Part shown: piece by piece, positions 7,556-16,680 of the stretch
Layout of the letters: each line of letters opens with the position of its first letter
How positions within the stretch are numbered: the stretch's first letter is position 1
DNA from: Lachnospiraceae bacterium
Lineage (GTDB): Bacteria > Bacillota > Clostridia > Lachnospirales > Lachnospiraceae
Reading direction: 5' to 3'
Length of the DNA: 35,369 nt
Assembly: GCA_017444015.1 (NCBI GenBank)
Contig: JAFSXN010000186.1
Coordinates: 1 to 35,369, forward strand
Program-made: the position numbers and the translations under genes
The notes under the pieces: model-generated
What the model was told of the DNA's origin: nothing
Databases searched by the model: none
What the model saw: the letters and a program-made list of their open reading frames with translations, nothing else

Positions 7556-8880
7556 TTCTCCGCCGCTTTTCCGCTGGGCTTAACTAACAGGATACAAAGC
7601 ACCAAAGCTACAATATAAAGAGCGCACGTCGCGTAAAGTACGTTCTGATAACCGGTAGGATTTACCTGATTCCCGGCAACTTCGATCCATTCGCCCGAAT
7701 GGTTTACGATCGCCGTCGCCATCTGGTTCCCGGTCAGTCCCGCAAAAGCCCAGGCTGAAAGAGTGATGCCGTGGATTGCGCTGATGCTGCCCATTCCGTA
7801 ATGGTCTGAAAGCAGTGTCGGAACATTACTGAAGCCTCCGCCATAGCCGGCGTTTACGATAAAGATCAGGCCGAGTACCAGGAAGATCAGGAAGCCGTTT
7901 CCGGAACCGTTCTTGATACCGTTTGTCAGAATTACCAGAGCCGTAAAAGCGATCGAAAGAATGAAGATCAGCTTGTAGATCGTATTTCTGTCCTTCAGCG
8001 TATCCGCCCAGGCTGAGAAGCCGAGACGTCCGCCTGCGTTAAAGATCGCCGAGATCGAGGAGATGATCCCTACGGAAGCCGCCAGCCCGATACATTTTAC
8101 GATCGACTTCTCCTGCGAGATCAGGGCCAGACCGCAGGTAATATTGATATAGAACATCACCCAGATCCCGATATAGTTCGTAAGGGGCTTGGTCTTAAGA
8201 GTCTCCATAATGCCGGGCTTCTTCTCATCCCCGCTGGGCTCATGCCATCCGTCGGGCTTCTTTAAAAGAAGATGTCCTACGAACATCATTACAAAATATA
8301 CGCACCCCAGGATCCAGAACATTTTGTATACACCGCTGCCATCCTCATATTTCTCAAGGATATTCGTCATGATCGGGCTCGCGATCGCCTTCGCAGCGCC
8401 AAAGCCTGCTACCGCAAGACCTGTTGCAAGGCCTTTCTTATCCTGGAACCAGAGCATCAGGGTCTTTACCGGAGAAAGATACCCTGTCCCGAGTCCTACG
8501 CCCATGATAAAGCCGTAGCTTAAATAGATACCTACAAGAGCAAGGGCGCTGTGCTGATGCTTGCCGCCGTAATTGATAAAGAAGCCGGTCAGAAGCATTC
8601 CCGCTGTAAAGCAGATTGTCGCGATCAGAGAGGACTTATGGATATCCTTCTCAACGACGTTGCCAAGAAACGCCGCGGACATTCCGAGGAAAAAGATCGC
8701 GAAGGAAAACGCCCATTCCGTCGCTCCCTTGGAAAATCCGATGTAATCCGCGATCTCCTGCGAGAACACCGACCAACAGTAAACCGTACCGATACTGCAA
8801 TGTAGCAGAAGAGCCGGTATCGCGGCACGAACCCATTTATTCGTCCGCCACCCTCCCTGTTTTGTTCCTACTTCCGCCAT
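7552..8880 (-). CDS. OFA-family MFS transporter (oxalate/formate antiporter-like)
   Basis: The 442-residue, 12-segment major facilitator protein carries the OFA signature early on: RAAIPALLLHCSIGTVYCWSVF, GFSKGATEWAFS, then YGFIMGVGLGTGYLSPVKTL with FPDKKGLATGL-like WFQDKKGLATGLAVAGFGA. OFA proteins exchange or import small monocarboxylates and dicarboxylates such as oxalate, formate, pyruvate or lactate; the substrate here cannot be read from sequence. I chose ATG 8880, nine bases after GGAGG; an upstream GTG at 8889 is too close to that site. It is coupled to manA, although the two have no obvious metabolic link. Confidence 0.85.
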   Translation of the reverse strand: MAEVGTKQGGWRTNKWVRAAIPALLLHCSIGTVYCWSVFSQEIADYIGFSKGATEWAFSFAIFFLGMSAAFLGNVVEKDIHKSSLIATICFTAGMLLTGFFINYGGKHQHSALALVGIYLSYGFIMGVGLGTGYLSPVKTLMLWFQDKKGLATGLAVAGFGAAKAIASPIMTNILEKYEDGSGVYKMFWILGCVYFVMMFVGHLLLKKPDGWHEPSGDEKKPGIMETLKTKPLTNYIGIWVMFYINITCGLALISQEKSIVKCIGLAASVGIISSISAIFNAGGRLGFSAWADTLKDRNTIYKLIFILSIAFTALVILTNGIKNGSGNGFLIFLVLGLIFIVNAGYGGGFSNVPTLLSDHYGMGSISAIHGITLSAWAFAGLTGNQMATAIVNHSGEWIEVAGNQVNPTGYQNVLYATCALYIVALVLCILLVKPSGKAAEK

Positions 8881-9066
8881 TTTTAACACACCTCCACCTT
8901 ATATTTTTTATCAAACAACTGGCGGTTGCTGATATAATTTTTCTCCCGGCAACTCTTATAAATCCACAGCTATTATACTCACTATCAACCCTCCTTGCAA
9001 ACTTTTTCATCTTATTTGGGGAGACAAATGAAAATCCGACAGCCGTATCCCAGATTTAATATCCGA

Positions 9067-9095
9067 TTGCTGGCAGCAGGCCGATATGATATACT
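9067..9095 (+). promoter_or_regulatory. Putative sigma-A promoter of the tkt-pgi operon
   Basis: TTGCTG and TATACT are separated by 17 bases, about 100 bases before the transketolase start. The transcribed leader contains the hairpin GCAAGCA/TGCTTGC around 9140-9170. Confidence 0.55.
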
Positions 9096-9192
9096 CTTGT
9101 ATTAAGGAAATATCTGCAAAACAAATCAAATACTCCGCAGCAAGCATCCGCCAGGCCTATGCTTGCGGGAATAATTCAGAAAGGAACAGACT

Positions 9193-10029
9193 ATGGATAA
9201 TTTGGAATTAAAGAAAACAGCCAATGAGATCCGTAAAGGTATTGTAACAGCTGTACATGCCGCAAAAGCAGGGCATCCCGGCGGATCGCTCTCCTGCGCG
9301 GATATTATGACCTATCTCTATTTCGAAGAAATGAATATCGATCCGAAAGATCCGAAGAAAGAGGACCGCGATCGTTTTGTCCTCTCCAAAGGGCACTGCG
9401 CTCCGGCGCTCTACTCAGCCCTTGCGCAGAGAGGCTATTTCCCGGTCGAGGAGCTGACCACCTTAAGAAAGCTCGGCTCCCACTTACAGGGACATCCCTG
9501 TATGCAGCATACTCCCGGCGTAGATATGAGCAGCGGGTCTCTCGGACAGGGCGTTTCTGTCGCGACCGGTATGGCGCTTTCCGCCAAGCTGTCGAACGAC
9601 TCCTTCCGCGTTTATACGATGCTCGGCGACGGAGAGCTGGCAGAAGGACAGGTTTGGGAGGCTGCGATGTTCGCGGGCTTCAAGAAGCTGGATAACCTTG
9701 TATACATCATTGATAACAACGGGCTTCAGATCGACGGACCCATCACGGAGGTCTGCGACTCCAACCCCATTGATAAGAAATTCGAAGCCTTTAATTTCCA
9801 TGTAATAAAGATCAACGCGCACGACTTTGACGAGATCCGTGCCGCGTTCAAGGAGGCCAGAGAGACCAAGGGAATGCCCACCGCGATTATCGCGAAGAGT
9901 ATCAAGGGGAAGGACGTTTCCTTTATGGAGAACAGCGTTGCCTGGCACGGAGTTGCCCCGAATGACGAAGAATATGCTACCGCTATGGCGGATCTTGAGA
10001 AGGTAGGTGAAGCGTTATGTCAGAAGTAA
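9193..10029 (+). CDS. Transketolase, N-terminal subunit
   Basis: This is the thiamine-diphosphate-binding half of a split transketolase, which moves two-carbon units between sugar phosphates in the pentose phosphate pathway. At 278 residues it shows His28 in AGHPGGSLS, LSKGHCAPALY at about 64-74, SGSLGQG at 114-120, and the thiamine/Mg motif GDGELAEGQVWEA to IIDNNGLQIDGP at about 145-183. A ribosome binding site AAAGGA lies upstream. The gene overlaps the C-terminal subunit gene by 13 bases, which fits balanced synthesis of the two chains. Confidence 0.95.
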   Translation: MDNLELKKTANEIRKGIVTAVHAAKAGHPGGSLSCADIMTYLYFEEMNIDPKDPKKEDRDRFVLSKGHCAPALYSALAQRGYFPVEELTTLRKLGSHLQGHPCMQHTPGVDMSSGSLGQGVSVATGMALSAKLSNDSFRVYTMLGDGELAEGQVWEAAMFAGFKKLDNLVYIIDNNGLQIDGPITEVCDSNPIDKKFEAFNFHVIKINAHDFDEIRAAFKEARETKGMPTAIIAKSIKGKDVSFMENSVAWHGVAPNDEEYATAMADLEKVGEALCQK

Positions 10030-10958
10030 AGAAAATCGCAACTAGAGCCAGCTACGGAAACGCCTTGGTAGAGCTTGGAAAGCAGCATGAGGACCTGATC
10101 GTGCTGACCGCGGATCTTGCGGCGGCTACGAAGACCGGTGTCTTTCAGAAGGCTTTTCCCGACAGACATATCAACTGCGGTATCGCGGAGTGCAATATGA
10201 CCGATATCGCCGCAGGACTCTCCCTGACCGGAAAGGTTCCGTTCTGCAGCTCCTTCGCTATGTTCTCCGCCGGACGTGCCTTCGAGCAGGTCAGAAATTC
10301 CATCGGCTATCCCCATCTGAACGTCAAGATCGGCGCAACCCACGCCGGGATCTCGGTCGGAGAGGACGGAGCTTCTCATCAGTGCAATGAGGATATCGCG
10401 CTAATGCGGACGATCCCCGGCATGACGATCATCTCCCCCGCGGACGACGTAGAGGCAAGAGCGGCGGTTAAGGCTGCTTATGAATATGTAGGCCCCGTTT
10501 ATCTGCGCTTCGGCAGAGCCGGTGTTCCGGTATTCAACGATGAAGCGACCTACAAGTTTGAAATGGGCAAGGGTATCGTTCTGAGAGAAGGAAGCGACGT
10601 AACGATCATCGCTACCGGTCTTACCGTTCCTGAGTCGATGGAAGCGGCAAAGCTCCTTGAAAATGACGGGATCAGCGCTGAGGTTATCAATATCCATACC
10701 ATCAAGCCTATCGACGAGGAGCTGATCATCGCTTCCGCAAAGAAGACCGGCAAGGTCGTTACCGCAGAGGAACATTCCGTGATCGGAGGCCTCGGCAGCG
10801 CGGTTTGTGACGTTCTGAGCGAAAAGCATCCGACCCTTGTTAAGAAGATCGGTATGCAGGATGTTTTCGGAGAATCCGGCTCCGCGTCCGCTCTGATCCA
10901 TAAGTATCAGCTTGACGCAGAGGGTATCTATAATCAGGTAAAGGAGTTTGTAAAATGA
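10017..10958 (+). CDS. Transketolase, C-terminal subunit
   Basis: The 313-residue partner subunit carries the pyrimidine-binding domain. [19 protein letters not shown] holds the catalytic-activation glutamate, [23 protein letters not shown] is typical, and the C-terminal transketolase domain follows with [15 protein letters not shown] near residue 248. Start and length agree with the split form common in Firmicutes. It overlaps the upstream subunit by 13 bases and the downstream pgi by four (ATGA), so all three genes are coupled. Confidence 0.95.
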   Translation: MSEVKKIATRASYGNALVELGKQHEDLIVLTADLAAATKTGVFQKAFPDRHINCGIAECNMTDIAAGLSLTGKVPFCSSFAMFSAGRAFEQVRNSIGYPHLNVKIGATHAGISVGEDGASHQCNEDIALMRTIPGMTIISPADDVEARAAVKAAYEYVGPVYLRFGRAGVPVFNDEATYKFEMGKGIVLREGSDVTIIATGLTVPESMEAAKLLENDGISAEVINIHTIKPIDEELIIASAKKTGKVVTAEEHSVIGGLGSAVCDVLSEKHPTLVKKIGMQDVFGESGSASALIHKYQLDAEGIYNQVKEFVK

Positions 10959-12307
10959 GCAAAAACGCGGTTACTTATGATTGCAGCAAGGCGGCTCCCT
11001 TTATCAGCGAAGACGAGCTGAAATACATGGGAAAGCTGGTGACGGATGCCAGAGAGACTCTGGTCAGCAAAAGCGGCGCCGGCAATGATTTCCTCGGCTG
11101 GATTGATCTTCCGGTGGATTATAATAAAGAAGAGTTTGACCGGATCCTTAAGGCTGCGGAGAAGATCAAAAAGGATTCCGACGTTCTGGTCGTGATCGGG
11201 ATCGGCGGTTCCTATCTCGGAGCCAGGGCGGCGATCGAATTTCTGTCCCACAGCTTTTACAACAAGCTCTCCAAGGAAGAGAGAAAGGCTCCTGAGATCT
11301 ATTTTGCGGGCAACAGTATCAGCAGTACCTATTTGAAGCATCTTCTGGATGTCATCGGAGACCGGGATTTCTCGATCAATATGATCTCCAAATCTGGTAC
11401 AACAACCGAGCCCGCCATCGCCTTCCGGGTACTCAAGGAGAAGCTGGAAGCCAAGTATGGCAAGGCTGAAGCGGCAAAAAGAATATACGCAACAACAGAT
11501 AAGGCTAAGGGATCCTTAAAGAATCTGGCGACTGAGGAGGGCTATGAGAGCTTTGTGGTCCCGGATGATGTCGGCGGACGTTTTTCCGTTCTTACGGCAG
11601 TGGGTCTCCTGCCCATCGCGGTCAGCGGCGCGGATATCAGCAAGCTGATGGAGGGCGCAGCTTCCATGCGGGAAACCTGTCTGGATAAGGATTTTTCGGA
11701 TAACGATGCTATGACCTATGCGGCAGTCCGCAATATCTTTTTAAGAAAAGGGAAGCAGATCGAGATCATGGCAAATTATGAGCCTGCTGTCCACTATATT
11801 TCCGAATGGTGGAAGCAGCTCTACGGTGAGAGCGAGGGCAAGGACCAGAAGGGCATCTTCCCGGCTTCCGTAGATCTGACGACGGATCTTCACTCTATGG
11901 GACAGTTCATTCAGGACGGCTCCAGAAACCTGTTCGAAACCGTTATCAATATCGAGACCTCCAGGGAGGAGCTTGTGATCGGGACCGAGCCGGTGGATCT
12001 GGACGGACTGAATTATCTTGCGGGAAAGAGCGTGGATTTCGTGAACAAGAGCGCGATGAACGGGACGATCTTAGCCCATACCGACGGCGGTGTACCGAAT
12101 ACCGTAGTGAACATCCCCGAGGTAAATGAGTATTATCTGGGACAGTTCTTCTACTTCTTTGAGTTTGCCTGCGGCATCAGCGGATATCTCCTGGGCGTGA
12201 ATCCGTTTAACCAGCCGGGAGTTGAGAGCTATAAGAAGAATATGTTCGCTCTGCTCGGAAAGCCCGGGTATGAGGAGCAGAGGGAGGCGCTCCTCAAGAG
12301 GCTTTAA
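10955..12307 (+). CDS. pgi: Glucose-6-phosphate isomerase
   Basis: The enzyme interconverts glucose-6-phosphate and fructose-6-phosphate. The 450-residue protein is of the short Firmicute type, with [58 protein letters not shown] (PGI signature 1 region), and [25 protein letters not shown]. An AAGGAG site inside the preceding gene drives translation at the overlapping ATG. Coupling with transketolase joins upper glycolysis to the non-oxidative pentose phosphate branch. Confidence 0.97.
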   Translation: MSKNAVTYDCSKAAPFISEDELKYMGKLVTDARETLVSKSGAGNDFLGWIDLPVDYNKEEFDRILKAAEKIKKDSDVLVVIGIGGSYLGARAAIEFLSHSFYNKLSKEERKAPEIYFAGNSISSTYLKHLLDVIGDRDFSINMISKSGTTTEPAIAFRVLKEKLEAKYGKAEAAKRIYATTDKAKGSLKNLATEEGYESFVVPDDVGGRFSVLTAVGLLPIAVSGADISKLMEGAASMRETCLDKDFSDNDAMTYAAVRNIFLRKGKQIEIMANYEPAVHYISEWWKQLYGESEGKDQKGIFPASVDLTTDLHSMGQFIQDGSRNLFETVINIETSREELVIGTEPVDLDGLNYLAGKSVDFVNKSAMNGTILAHTDGGVPNTVVNIPEVNEYYLGQFFYFFEFACGISGYLLGVNPFNQPGVESYKKNMFALLGKPGYEEQREALLKRL

Positions 12308-12326
12308 ATAGCGTTTGTTATTAATT

Positions 12327-12360
12327 GGCCCGTGATGGATCTCGTCGCGGGCCGTTTATA
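12327..12360 (+). terminator. Terminator of the tkt-pgi operon
   Basis: Arms GGCCCG (12327-12332) and CGGGCC (12348-12353) are followed by GTTTATATAT. It lies 20 bases after the pgi stop. Confidence 0.6.
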
Positions 12361-12366
12361 TATGCG

Positions 12367-12605
12367 CAGAGCCGCACAAAGGAAATATGCCCTTACGGGC
12401 GTGCGGCTCGCGCGGCGAGCAGGAGGGAAAAAACTCCTCCTGCTCGATTTTAATACAGAGCCGCACAAAGGAAATATGCCCTTACGGGCGTGCGGCTCGC
12501 GCGGCGAGCAGGAGGGAAAAAACTCCTCCTGCTCGATTTTAATACAGAGCCGCACAAAGGAAATATGGAGCAGGAGGAAAAAGCCTCCTCCTGCTCGATT
12601 TTAGT
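12367..12605. repeat. Tandem array of 89-bp double-hairpin units (2 full, 1 truncated)
   Basis: Units start at 12367, 12456 and 12545, each beginning CAGAGCCGCACAAAGGAAAT. Each full unit has a nested hairpin AGCCGCAC ... GCCC-ttac-GGGC ... GTGCGGCT, then a terminator-like hairpin GAGCAGGAG/CTCCTGCTC followed by GATTTTA. The third unit has lost the nested hairpin's inner part and keeps only the terminator-like hairpin. The array fills the 310-bp gap between pgi and the dehydrogenase gene and leaves no coding capacity. Repeated terminators here would insulate the downstream gene, whose start is only 13 bases beyond the array. Confidence 0.9.
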
Positions 12606-12617
12606 GAGGATTTAATT

Positions 12618-13583
12618 ATGAATAAAAAAATTGTAGCACTGGAATTAAAGAATATTGGCGCGGATGTGGATTTATCACACTTTGGCGGGCTGGGGGAGTT
12701 TGAGCAGTATCCGACCACGCCTCTTGATAAGATCCCGGAGAGAATCAAAGATGCGGAGATCGTCATTGTAAATAAGCTGCCGATGCAGGAGGAAACGTTA
12801 AAGGATGCCGGAAATCTCAAGTTATTGTGCGAAACGGCGACCGGCACGGATAATATCGATATCCCCTACTGCAAAAGCAGAGGGATCACCGTCTGCAACG
12901 TAAAAGGGTATTCTACCGCAAATGTTGTACAACACACCTTTGCCTCTTTTTTCTATATTTATGAAAAGCTCCGCCACTATGATGACTATGTAAAGTTGGG
13001 TAAGTACGCCGAATCCGATATTTTTACCTATTTTGAGAACAAATTCCACGAGCTGGCGGGAAAAACCTGGGGGATCGTCGGTCTGGGCGAGATCGGAAGA
13101 GGCGTAGCAAGGGTCGCCTCCGCTTTCGGCTGCAAGGTGATCTACTATTCTACCAGTGGAAGAAATGATACGAAGGATTATGAGCGGGTTGATTTCGATG
13201 CTCTGCTCTCCCGTTCCGATGTCATCTCGATCCATGCGCCGTTGAATGATAACACTCGGTATTTATTCTCGCAGACTGCCTTTGAGAAAATGAAGCCCAC
13301 CGCCTATCTGCTCAATATGGGACGGGGTCCGATCGTAGACGAGAAGGCTCTGGTCAGCGCATTGAATGAGAACCGGATCGCCGGCGCCGCTCTCGATGTT
13401 ATTGAAAAGGAGCCTATGGCAAAGGACAGCGTTCTGCTCACCTTTAAGGACAGCGACCGCCTGCTTGTTACTCCGCACATCGCCTGGGCTTCTGTCGAAG
13501 CCAGACAGCGGCTGATGGATGAAGTATATTCAAATATAGAAGCTTTTCTGAAGGGCGAGAAACGAAATGTCGTAGGAGGCTGA
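12618..13583 (+). CDS. D-2-hydroxyacid dehydrogenase (NAD-dependent)
   Basis: The 321-residue protein is a formate/glycerate-dehydrogenase-like oxidoreductase that interconverts 2-oxo acids and D-2-hydroxy acids. It has a Rossmann motif GIVGLGEIGRGVA at about 152-164 and the family signatures: ISIHAPLNDNTRYL, LLNMGRGPIVDEKAL with the substrate arginine, GAALDVIEKEP with the glutamate, and VTPHIAWAS with the catalytic histidine. The residues after the second beta strand are YSTSGRN with no aspartate, so cofactor preference is uncertain. GTGAGGA serves as the ribosome binding site. The neighbours downstream (DHDPS-family aldolase, TRAP transporter) suggest joint catabolism of a hydroxy- or keto-acid. 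A 280-bp gap separates them, so this gene may be transcribed separately. Confidence 0.88.
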   Translation: MNKKIVALELKNIGADVDLSHFGGLGEFEQYPTTPLDKIPERIKDAEIVIVNKLPMQEETLKDAGNLKLLCETATGTDNIDIPYCKSRGITVCNVKGYSTANVVQHTFASFFYIYEKLRHYDDYVKLGKYAESDIFTYFENKFHELAGKTWGIVGLGEIGRGVARVASAFGCKVIYYSTSGRNDTKDYERVDFDALLSRSDVISIHAPLNDNTRYLFSQTAFEKMKPTAYLLNMGRGPIVDEKALVSALNENRIAGAALDVIEKEPMAKDSVLLTFKDSDRLLVTPHIAWASVEARQRLMDEVYSNIEAFLKGEKRNVVGG

Positions 13584-13653
13584 TGCTTCGTGCTTTCGGA
13601 GAGTTCAAACGCCGGCTTACCTGCTCGTCCTGACATATATAGGAAATGAATAT

Positions 13654-13813
13654 AATTATAGGAAACGACCTTATTCGTTTCCTATAATTGTATTATTCAG
13701 GAAAAATATATAACAATATTCAGTTTTTTTACGACTTTATTTCTATTATTCAGATTTTTTGGTATACTCAACATAGGATGTTTATAGGTAACGAATAATT
13801 TCATTTCCCATAA
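13654..13813. repeat. PalB-type inverted repeats in the region upstream of the aldolase-TRAP operon
   Basis: Bases 13654-13668 (AATTATAGGAAACGA) and 13675-13689 are perfect inverted arms. A half copy ATAGGAAATGAAT precedes them at about 13639. An imperfect second palindrome with arms TTATAGGTAACGAA and TTCATTTCCCATAA lies at 13782-13813, and a weaker GGAAAACA/TTGTTTCC pair follows at about 13830-13851. Between them are three copies of ATTCAG (13695, 13718, 13748) and a -10-like TATACT at 13763. The same ATAGGAAACGAAT sequence forms one arm of the module at 25086. These could be mobile repeats or operators. Confidence 0.7.
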
Positions 13814-13862
13814 TACAATCGGAAAACACATAGTTGTTTCCTATTATATAAGGAGAATTCTT

Positions 13863-14777
13863 ATGGAAATAAAAAAGGGCGTCTGGCCTGTTATGATAAC
13901 TCCGTTCAAGGAGGATATGTCGATTGATTACGATGGCGTTTTAAAGATCATCGAATGGTACGATAAGCTCGGCGTAAACGGTATCTTCGCCGTCTGCCAG
14001 TCCAGCGAGATGTTCAATCTGGACGCGAAAGAGCGGTTTGAGCTGGCGAAATTTGTGATCGACAATACACCGAAGCATATTCAGGTCGTTGCTTCCGGTC
14101 ATGTTGCGGAAAATCCGGAGGACCAGGTCCGGGAGGCGCAGGCGGTAATCGATGCCGGAGTCGGAGCATATGTCTTTATCTCCAATCAATTCGCAAAGGA
14201 GGGAGAGAGCGAAGACGCTGCGAAAAAATCCATTGAATATCTGCTGGATCATATCGAGGCGGATAGCTTTGGCGTTTATGAATGCCCTTATCCCTATAAG
14301 CGCGTGCTTTCTCCGGAGCTGTTAAAGTGGTGCGCGGATACCGGAAGGTTTACTTTCTTAAAGGATACCTGCTGCGAGCTGTCGATGCTCAAGGAGAAAT
14401 GCGAAGCGGTAAAGGGGACGAACCTGAAGATCTTTAACGCGAACGGCGCGACTCTGTTAGAAAGCCTGAGACTGGGCTGTGCCGGCTATTCGGGAGTTAT
14501 GGCCAACTTCCATCCGGATCTCTATGTATGGTTGGTAGACAATTATGAGAAGGAGCCCGAAAGGGCCGAGGAGTTGATGGATTTCATCGGAGCGGCTTCG
14601 ACGATCGAATGTCAGGTTTATCCGGTCAACGCCAAATACCATATGCAGCTGGAGGGCGTTCCGATCACGACGAAATCCAGAAAGCAGGACGACGCGCTTC
14701 TGACCTCCTCCAAGCGTCTGGAGATCGAGCAGTACCGGAGAGTCGTCAATCGGTTCCGGGAGTATTTCTTTAAATAA
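13863..14777 (+). CDS. Dihydrodipicolinate synthase/N-acetylneuraminate lyase family aldolase
   Basis: The 304-residue class I aldolase-fold protein has the Schiff-base lysine Lys167 in FTFLKDTCCE and the tyrosine-containing segment GVYECPYPYK at 137-146. The pyruvate-binding GTTGE motif of true DapA is replaced by VCQSSEMF at 44-51, and LFNANGATLLESL-like NLKIFNANGATLLESLRLG is present. These features mark a DHDPS-family subgroup of unknown substrate, not lysine biosynthesis. It probably cleaves or forms a 2-keto-acid aldol. An AAGGAG site precedes the ATG, and dctPQM follow 138 bases downstream, so the transported compound may be its substrate or precursor. Confidence 0.85.
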   Translation: MEIKKGVWPVMITPFKEDMSIDYDGVLKIIEWYDKLGVNGIFAVCQSSEMFNLDAKERFELAKFVIDNTPKHIQVVASGHVAENPEDQVREAQAVIDAGVGAYVFISNQFAKEGESEDAAKKSIEYLLDHIEADSFGVYECPYPYKRVLSPELLKWCADTGRFTFLKDTCCELSMLKEKCEAVKGTNLKIFNANGATLLESLRLGCAGYSGVMANFHPDLYVWLVDNYEKEPERAEELMDFIGAASTIECQVYPVNAKYHMQLEGVPITTKSRKQDDALLTSSKRLEIEQYRRVVNRFREYFFK

Positions 14778-14803
14778 CTGTTGTGATTTTATTTTGATAT
14801 TTC

Positions 14804-14878
14804 ACCGCAGAAAGACGATTTTCGCGGTAAATATAACGGAGCGGATGAGCGTATCCGTTTCCGAAAGGATCCCTTCGG
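14804..14878 (+). promoter_or_regulatory. Structured intergenic leader before dctP
   Basis: Three small inverted repeats lie in sequence: ACCGC/GCGGT (14804-14828), AACGGA/TCCGTT enclosing CGGAT/ATCCG (14835-14859), and CCGAA/TTCGG (14861-14878). The first could attenuate readthrough from the aldolase gene. No known riboswitch class was recognised. Confidence 0.3.
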
Positions 14879-14915
14879 ATCAATGTAACTTATCATATTA
14901 TTTAAGGAGGAAGAC

Positions 14916-16022
14916 ATGAAAAAGAAAATTTTAGCAAGTCTGTTAAGCGTAAGTATGTTAGCGGCTATGCTCGCGGGCTGCGGAGCTGCTCCCGCGGCGA
15001 CAACGGCTCCGGCAGCCGACAGCGCAGCGACGGAAGAAGCCGCTCCGGCTGAGGCTGCGGCGGATACCTCGGATGCAGCGGCGGCAAACGATGCTCCCGC
15101 AGAGCTGATCTTTACCTCGGTATCTGTTACCGGCGACTCCCATACGACAGCGATGGACGCTTTCGCTCAGAAGGTCGAAGAGCTTTCGGGCGGTTCTGTT
15201 ACCTGTAAGACCTACGCGGACGGAACTCTGTTCTCGGCAGATGCTGAGTTTGACGCTCTTTCAACCGGGCAGGCGGATCTTGCCTATATCTCTTTCCCGA
15301 CACTGGCTACCCAGTCCGGACTTGAGTGGTGCTCCATGGTCGGCTCAGCTTATTTCTGGAGTTCCTACGACCATATGACCAATACCTTGAACGGCGATAT
15401 CGGAAAGAACGAGATCTTTCCGAAGATCGAAGAGAACACGAACGCTGTTCCTCTCGGCGCTTTCTATCTTGGGAGCCGTGTTGTCAATACGAGAAACAAA
15501 GAGATCAATTCCTATGCCGATATGAGCGGACTGCTTCTCAGAATGCCGAATTCCGAGACCTGGTTAAATCTTGGTGAGGCTCTTGGCGCAAACCCGACTC
15601 CCCTTGCTTTCTCAGAGCTTTATACCGCGCTTCAGACCGGTGCCATCGATGGACAGGACAATCCGCTTCCGACCGATGTCAGCGCGAAGTTCTACGAGGT
15701 TGCTCCTTATGTAGCGATCACAAACCACGTAGTAGACTCCATCATCCCGATGATCAACAAGGATAAGTGGAATTCTCTTACCGATGCTCAGAAGCAGGCT
15801 GTTACCGATGCTATGGAATACGCAAAGCAGGTCAACGACGATGCCCGTATCGAGGAAGAGGATAACGATATCGCCATCCTCGAGGAGAACGGCTGTACGA
15901 TTACCTATCCCGACATTGAGGATTTCAAGACCAATGCTCAGGCTTACTACGAATCACATCCGGAGCAGACCGCTGAGTGGGATATGGATCTCTATGAGAA
16001 GATCCAGGCTGCCGCAAACTAA
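14916..16022 (+). CDS. dctP: TRAP transporter substrate-binding lipoprotein (DctP family)
   Basis: The 368-residue protein starts with a lipoprotein signal and lipobox LAGC (Cys22), then an Ala/Pro/Glu-rich linker to about residue 60. The DctP fold follows. The key substrate-binding stretch LLLRMPNSETWLNLGEALGANPTPLAFSELYTALQTGAIDGQDNP includes the conserved arginine that clamps a carboxylate, so an organic acid ligand is likely. A strong AAGGAGG lies upstream. It is followed by a hairpin and then the two membrane subunit genes. Confidence 0.93.
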   Translation: MKKKILASLLSVSMLAAMLAGCGAAPAATTAPAADSAATEEAAPAEAAADTSDAAAANDAPAELIFTSVSVTGDSHTTAMDAFAQKVEELSGGSVTCKTYADGTLFSADAEFDALSTGQADLAYISFPTLATQSGLEWCSMVGSAYFWSSYDHMTNTLNGDIGKNEIFPKIEENTNAVPLGAFYLGSRVVNTRNKEINSYADMSGLLLRMPNSETWLNLGEALGANPTPLAFSELYTALQTGAIDGQDNPLPTDVSAKFYEVAPYVAITNHVVDSIIPMINKDKWNSLTDAQKQAVTDAMEYAKQVNDDARIEEEDNDIAILEENGCTITYPDIEDFKTNAQAYYESHPEQTAEWDMDLYEKIQAAAN

Positions 16023-16052
16023 GGATCATCTTTATACAACAATGCAAAAGAT

Positions 16053-16087
16053 GGAAGGGTCGGAGCGATTCGGCCCTTCCGTTTTAT
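16053..16087 (+). terminator. Hairpin between dctP and dctQ (partial terminator)
   Basis: Arms GGAAGGG and CCCTTCC are followed by GTTTTAT. Placed between the binding-protein gene and the permease genes, it likely allows readthrough at reduced level, giving more DctP than DctQM. Confidence 0.6.
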
Positions 16088-16149
16088 AGAGACTCTGAGA
16101 GGAGCAGGCTGCTCTTCTCTTTTACCCAACAAGAAGGAGACGCAAATCT

Positions 16150-16680
16150 ATGTCTGAGGAAACAAAAAGCCTGGGCAGAAAAATCCTTGATATTCTCGAT
16201 ATCGGCGTGACCAGTGTTGCTTTCATCGTGATCTTCGTTACCTTTATGATCTCCATCATTTCCCGTTACGTCTTACGTATCCCGGTAACCTGGACCTACG
16301 AGATTTCAATTCTGGGATATATGTGGACCATGTTCTTCGGTGTCGGAAAGGCCATCGAAAATGACCAGCACGTTGTATTCAGCCTGGTCTATGACAAGGT
16401 CTCTCCGAAAACAAAAAAGATTTTTCTGATCCTTTACAATGTATTGCTCGTCGTGCTTTTATTGATAGCCTTTATCCCCTGTATCCAGGCGATGCTGAAG
16501 AGTACGATGACGACCGGTGTGCTGAAGCTGCCGTATAAGCTGGTCTTCGCACCCTTTTTCTTTATGATCATTGAGACGATCGTTCTTTCCGCTCTGAATA
16601 TCAAAAAAGCAGTAGCTATGGATCTGAGTGAGCTTGCGACTCCTCAGAATTCCGAAACGACAGGAGGTGAGGCTGAATGA
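16150..16680 (+). CDS. dctQ: TRAP transporter small permease (DctQ family)
   Basis: The 176-residue protein has four predicted membrane segments (about 18-40, 50-70, 95-117 and 135-157). The DctQ pattern RYVLRIPVTWTYEISILGYMWTMFFGVGKAI is followed by basic cytoplasmic loops. DctQ pairs with the large permease to form the membrane part of the sodium-driven TRAP transporter. It is coupled to dctM by an ATGA overlap, with AGGAGGTGA as the site for dctM. Confidence 0.92.
   Translation: MSEETKSLGRKILDILDIGVTSVAFIVIFVTFMISIISRYVLRIPVTWTYEISILGYMWTMFFGVGKAIENDQHVVFSLVYDKVSPKTKKIFLILYNVLLVVLLLIAFIPCIQAMLKSTMTTGVLKLPYKLVFAPFFFMIIETIVLSALNIKKAVAMDLSELATPQNSETTGGEAE

Noticed and set aside
12332-12604. 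Open frames of 80-90 codons in both strands across the tandem repeats
   Set aside because: They consist of repeated sequence read through hairpins, with no ribosome binding site or family resemblance.
12367-12605. CRISPR array
   Set aside because: The repeats are directly adjacent with no unique spacers and contain terminator-like stems, unlike CRISPR repeats.
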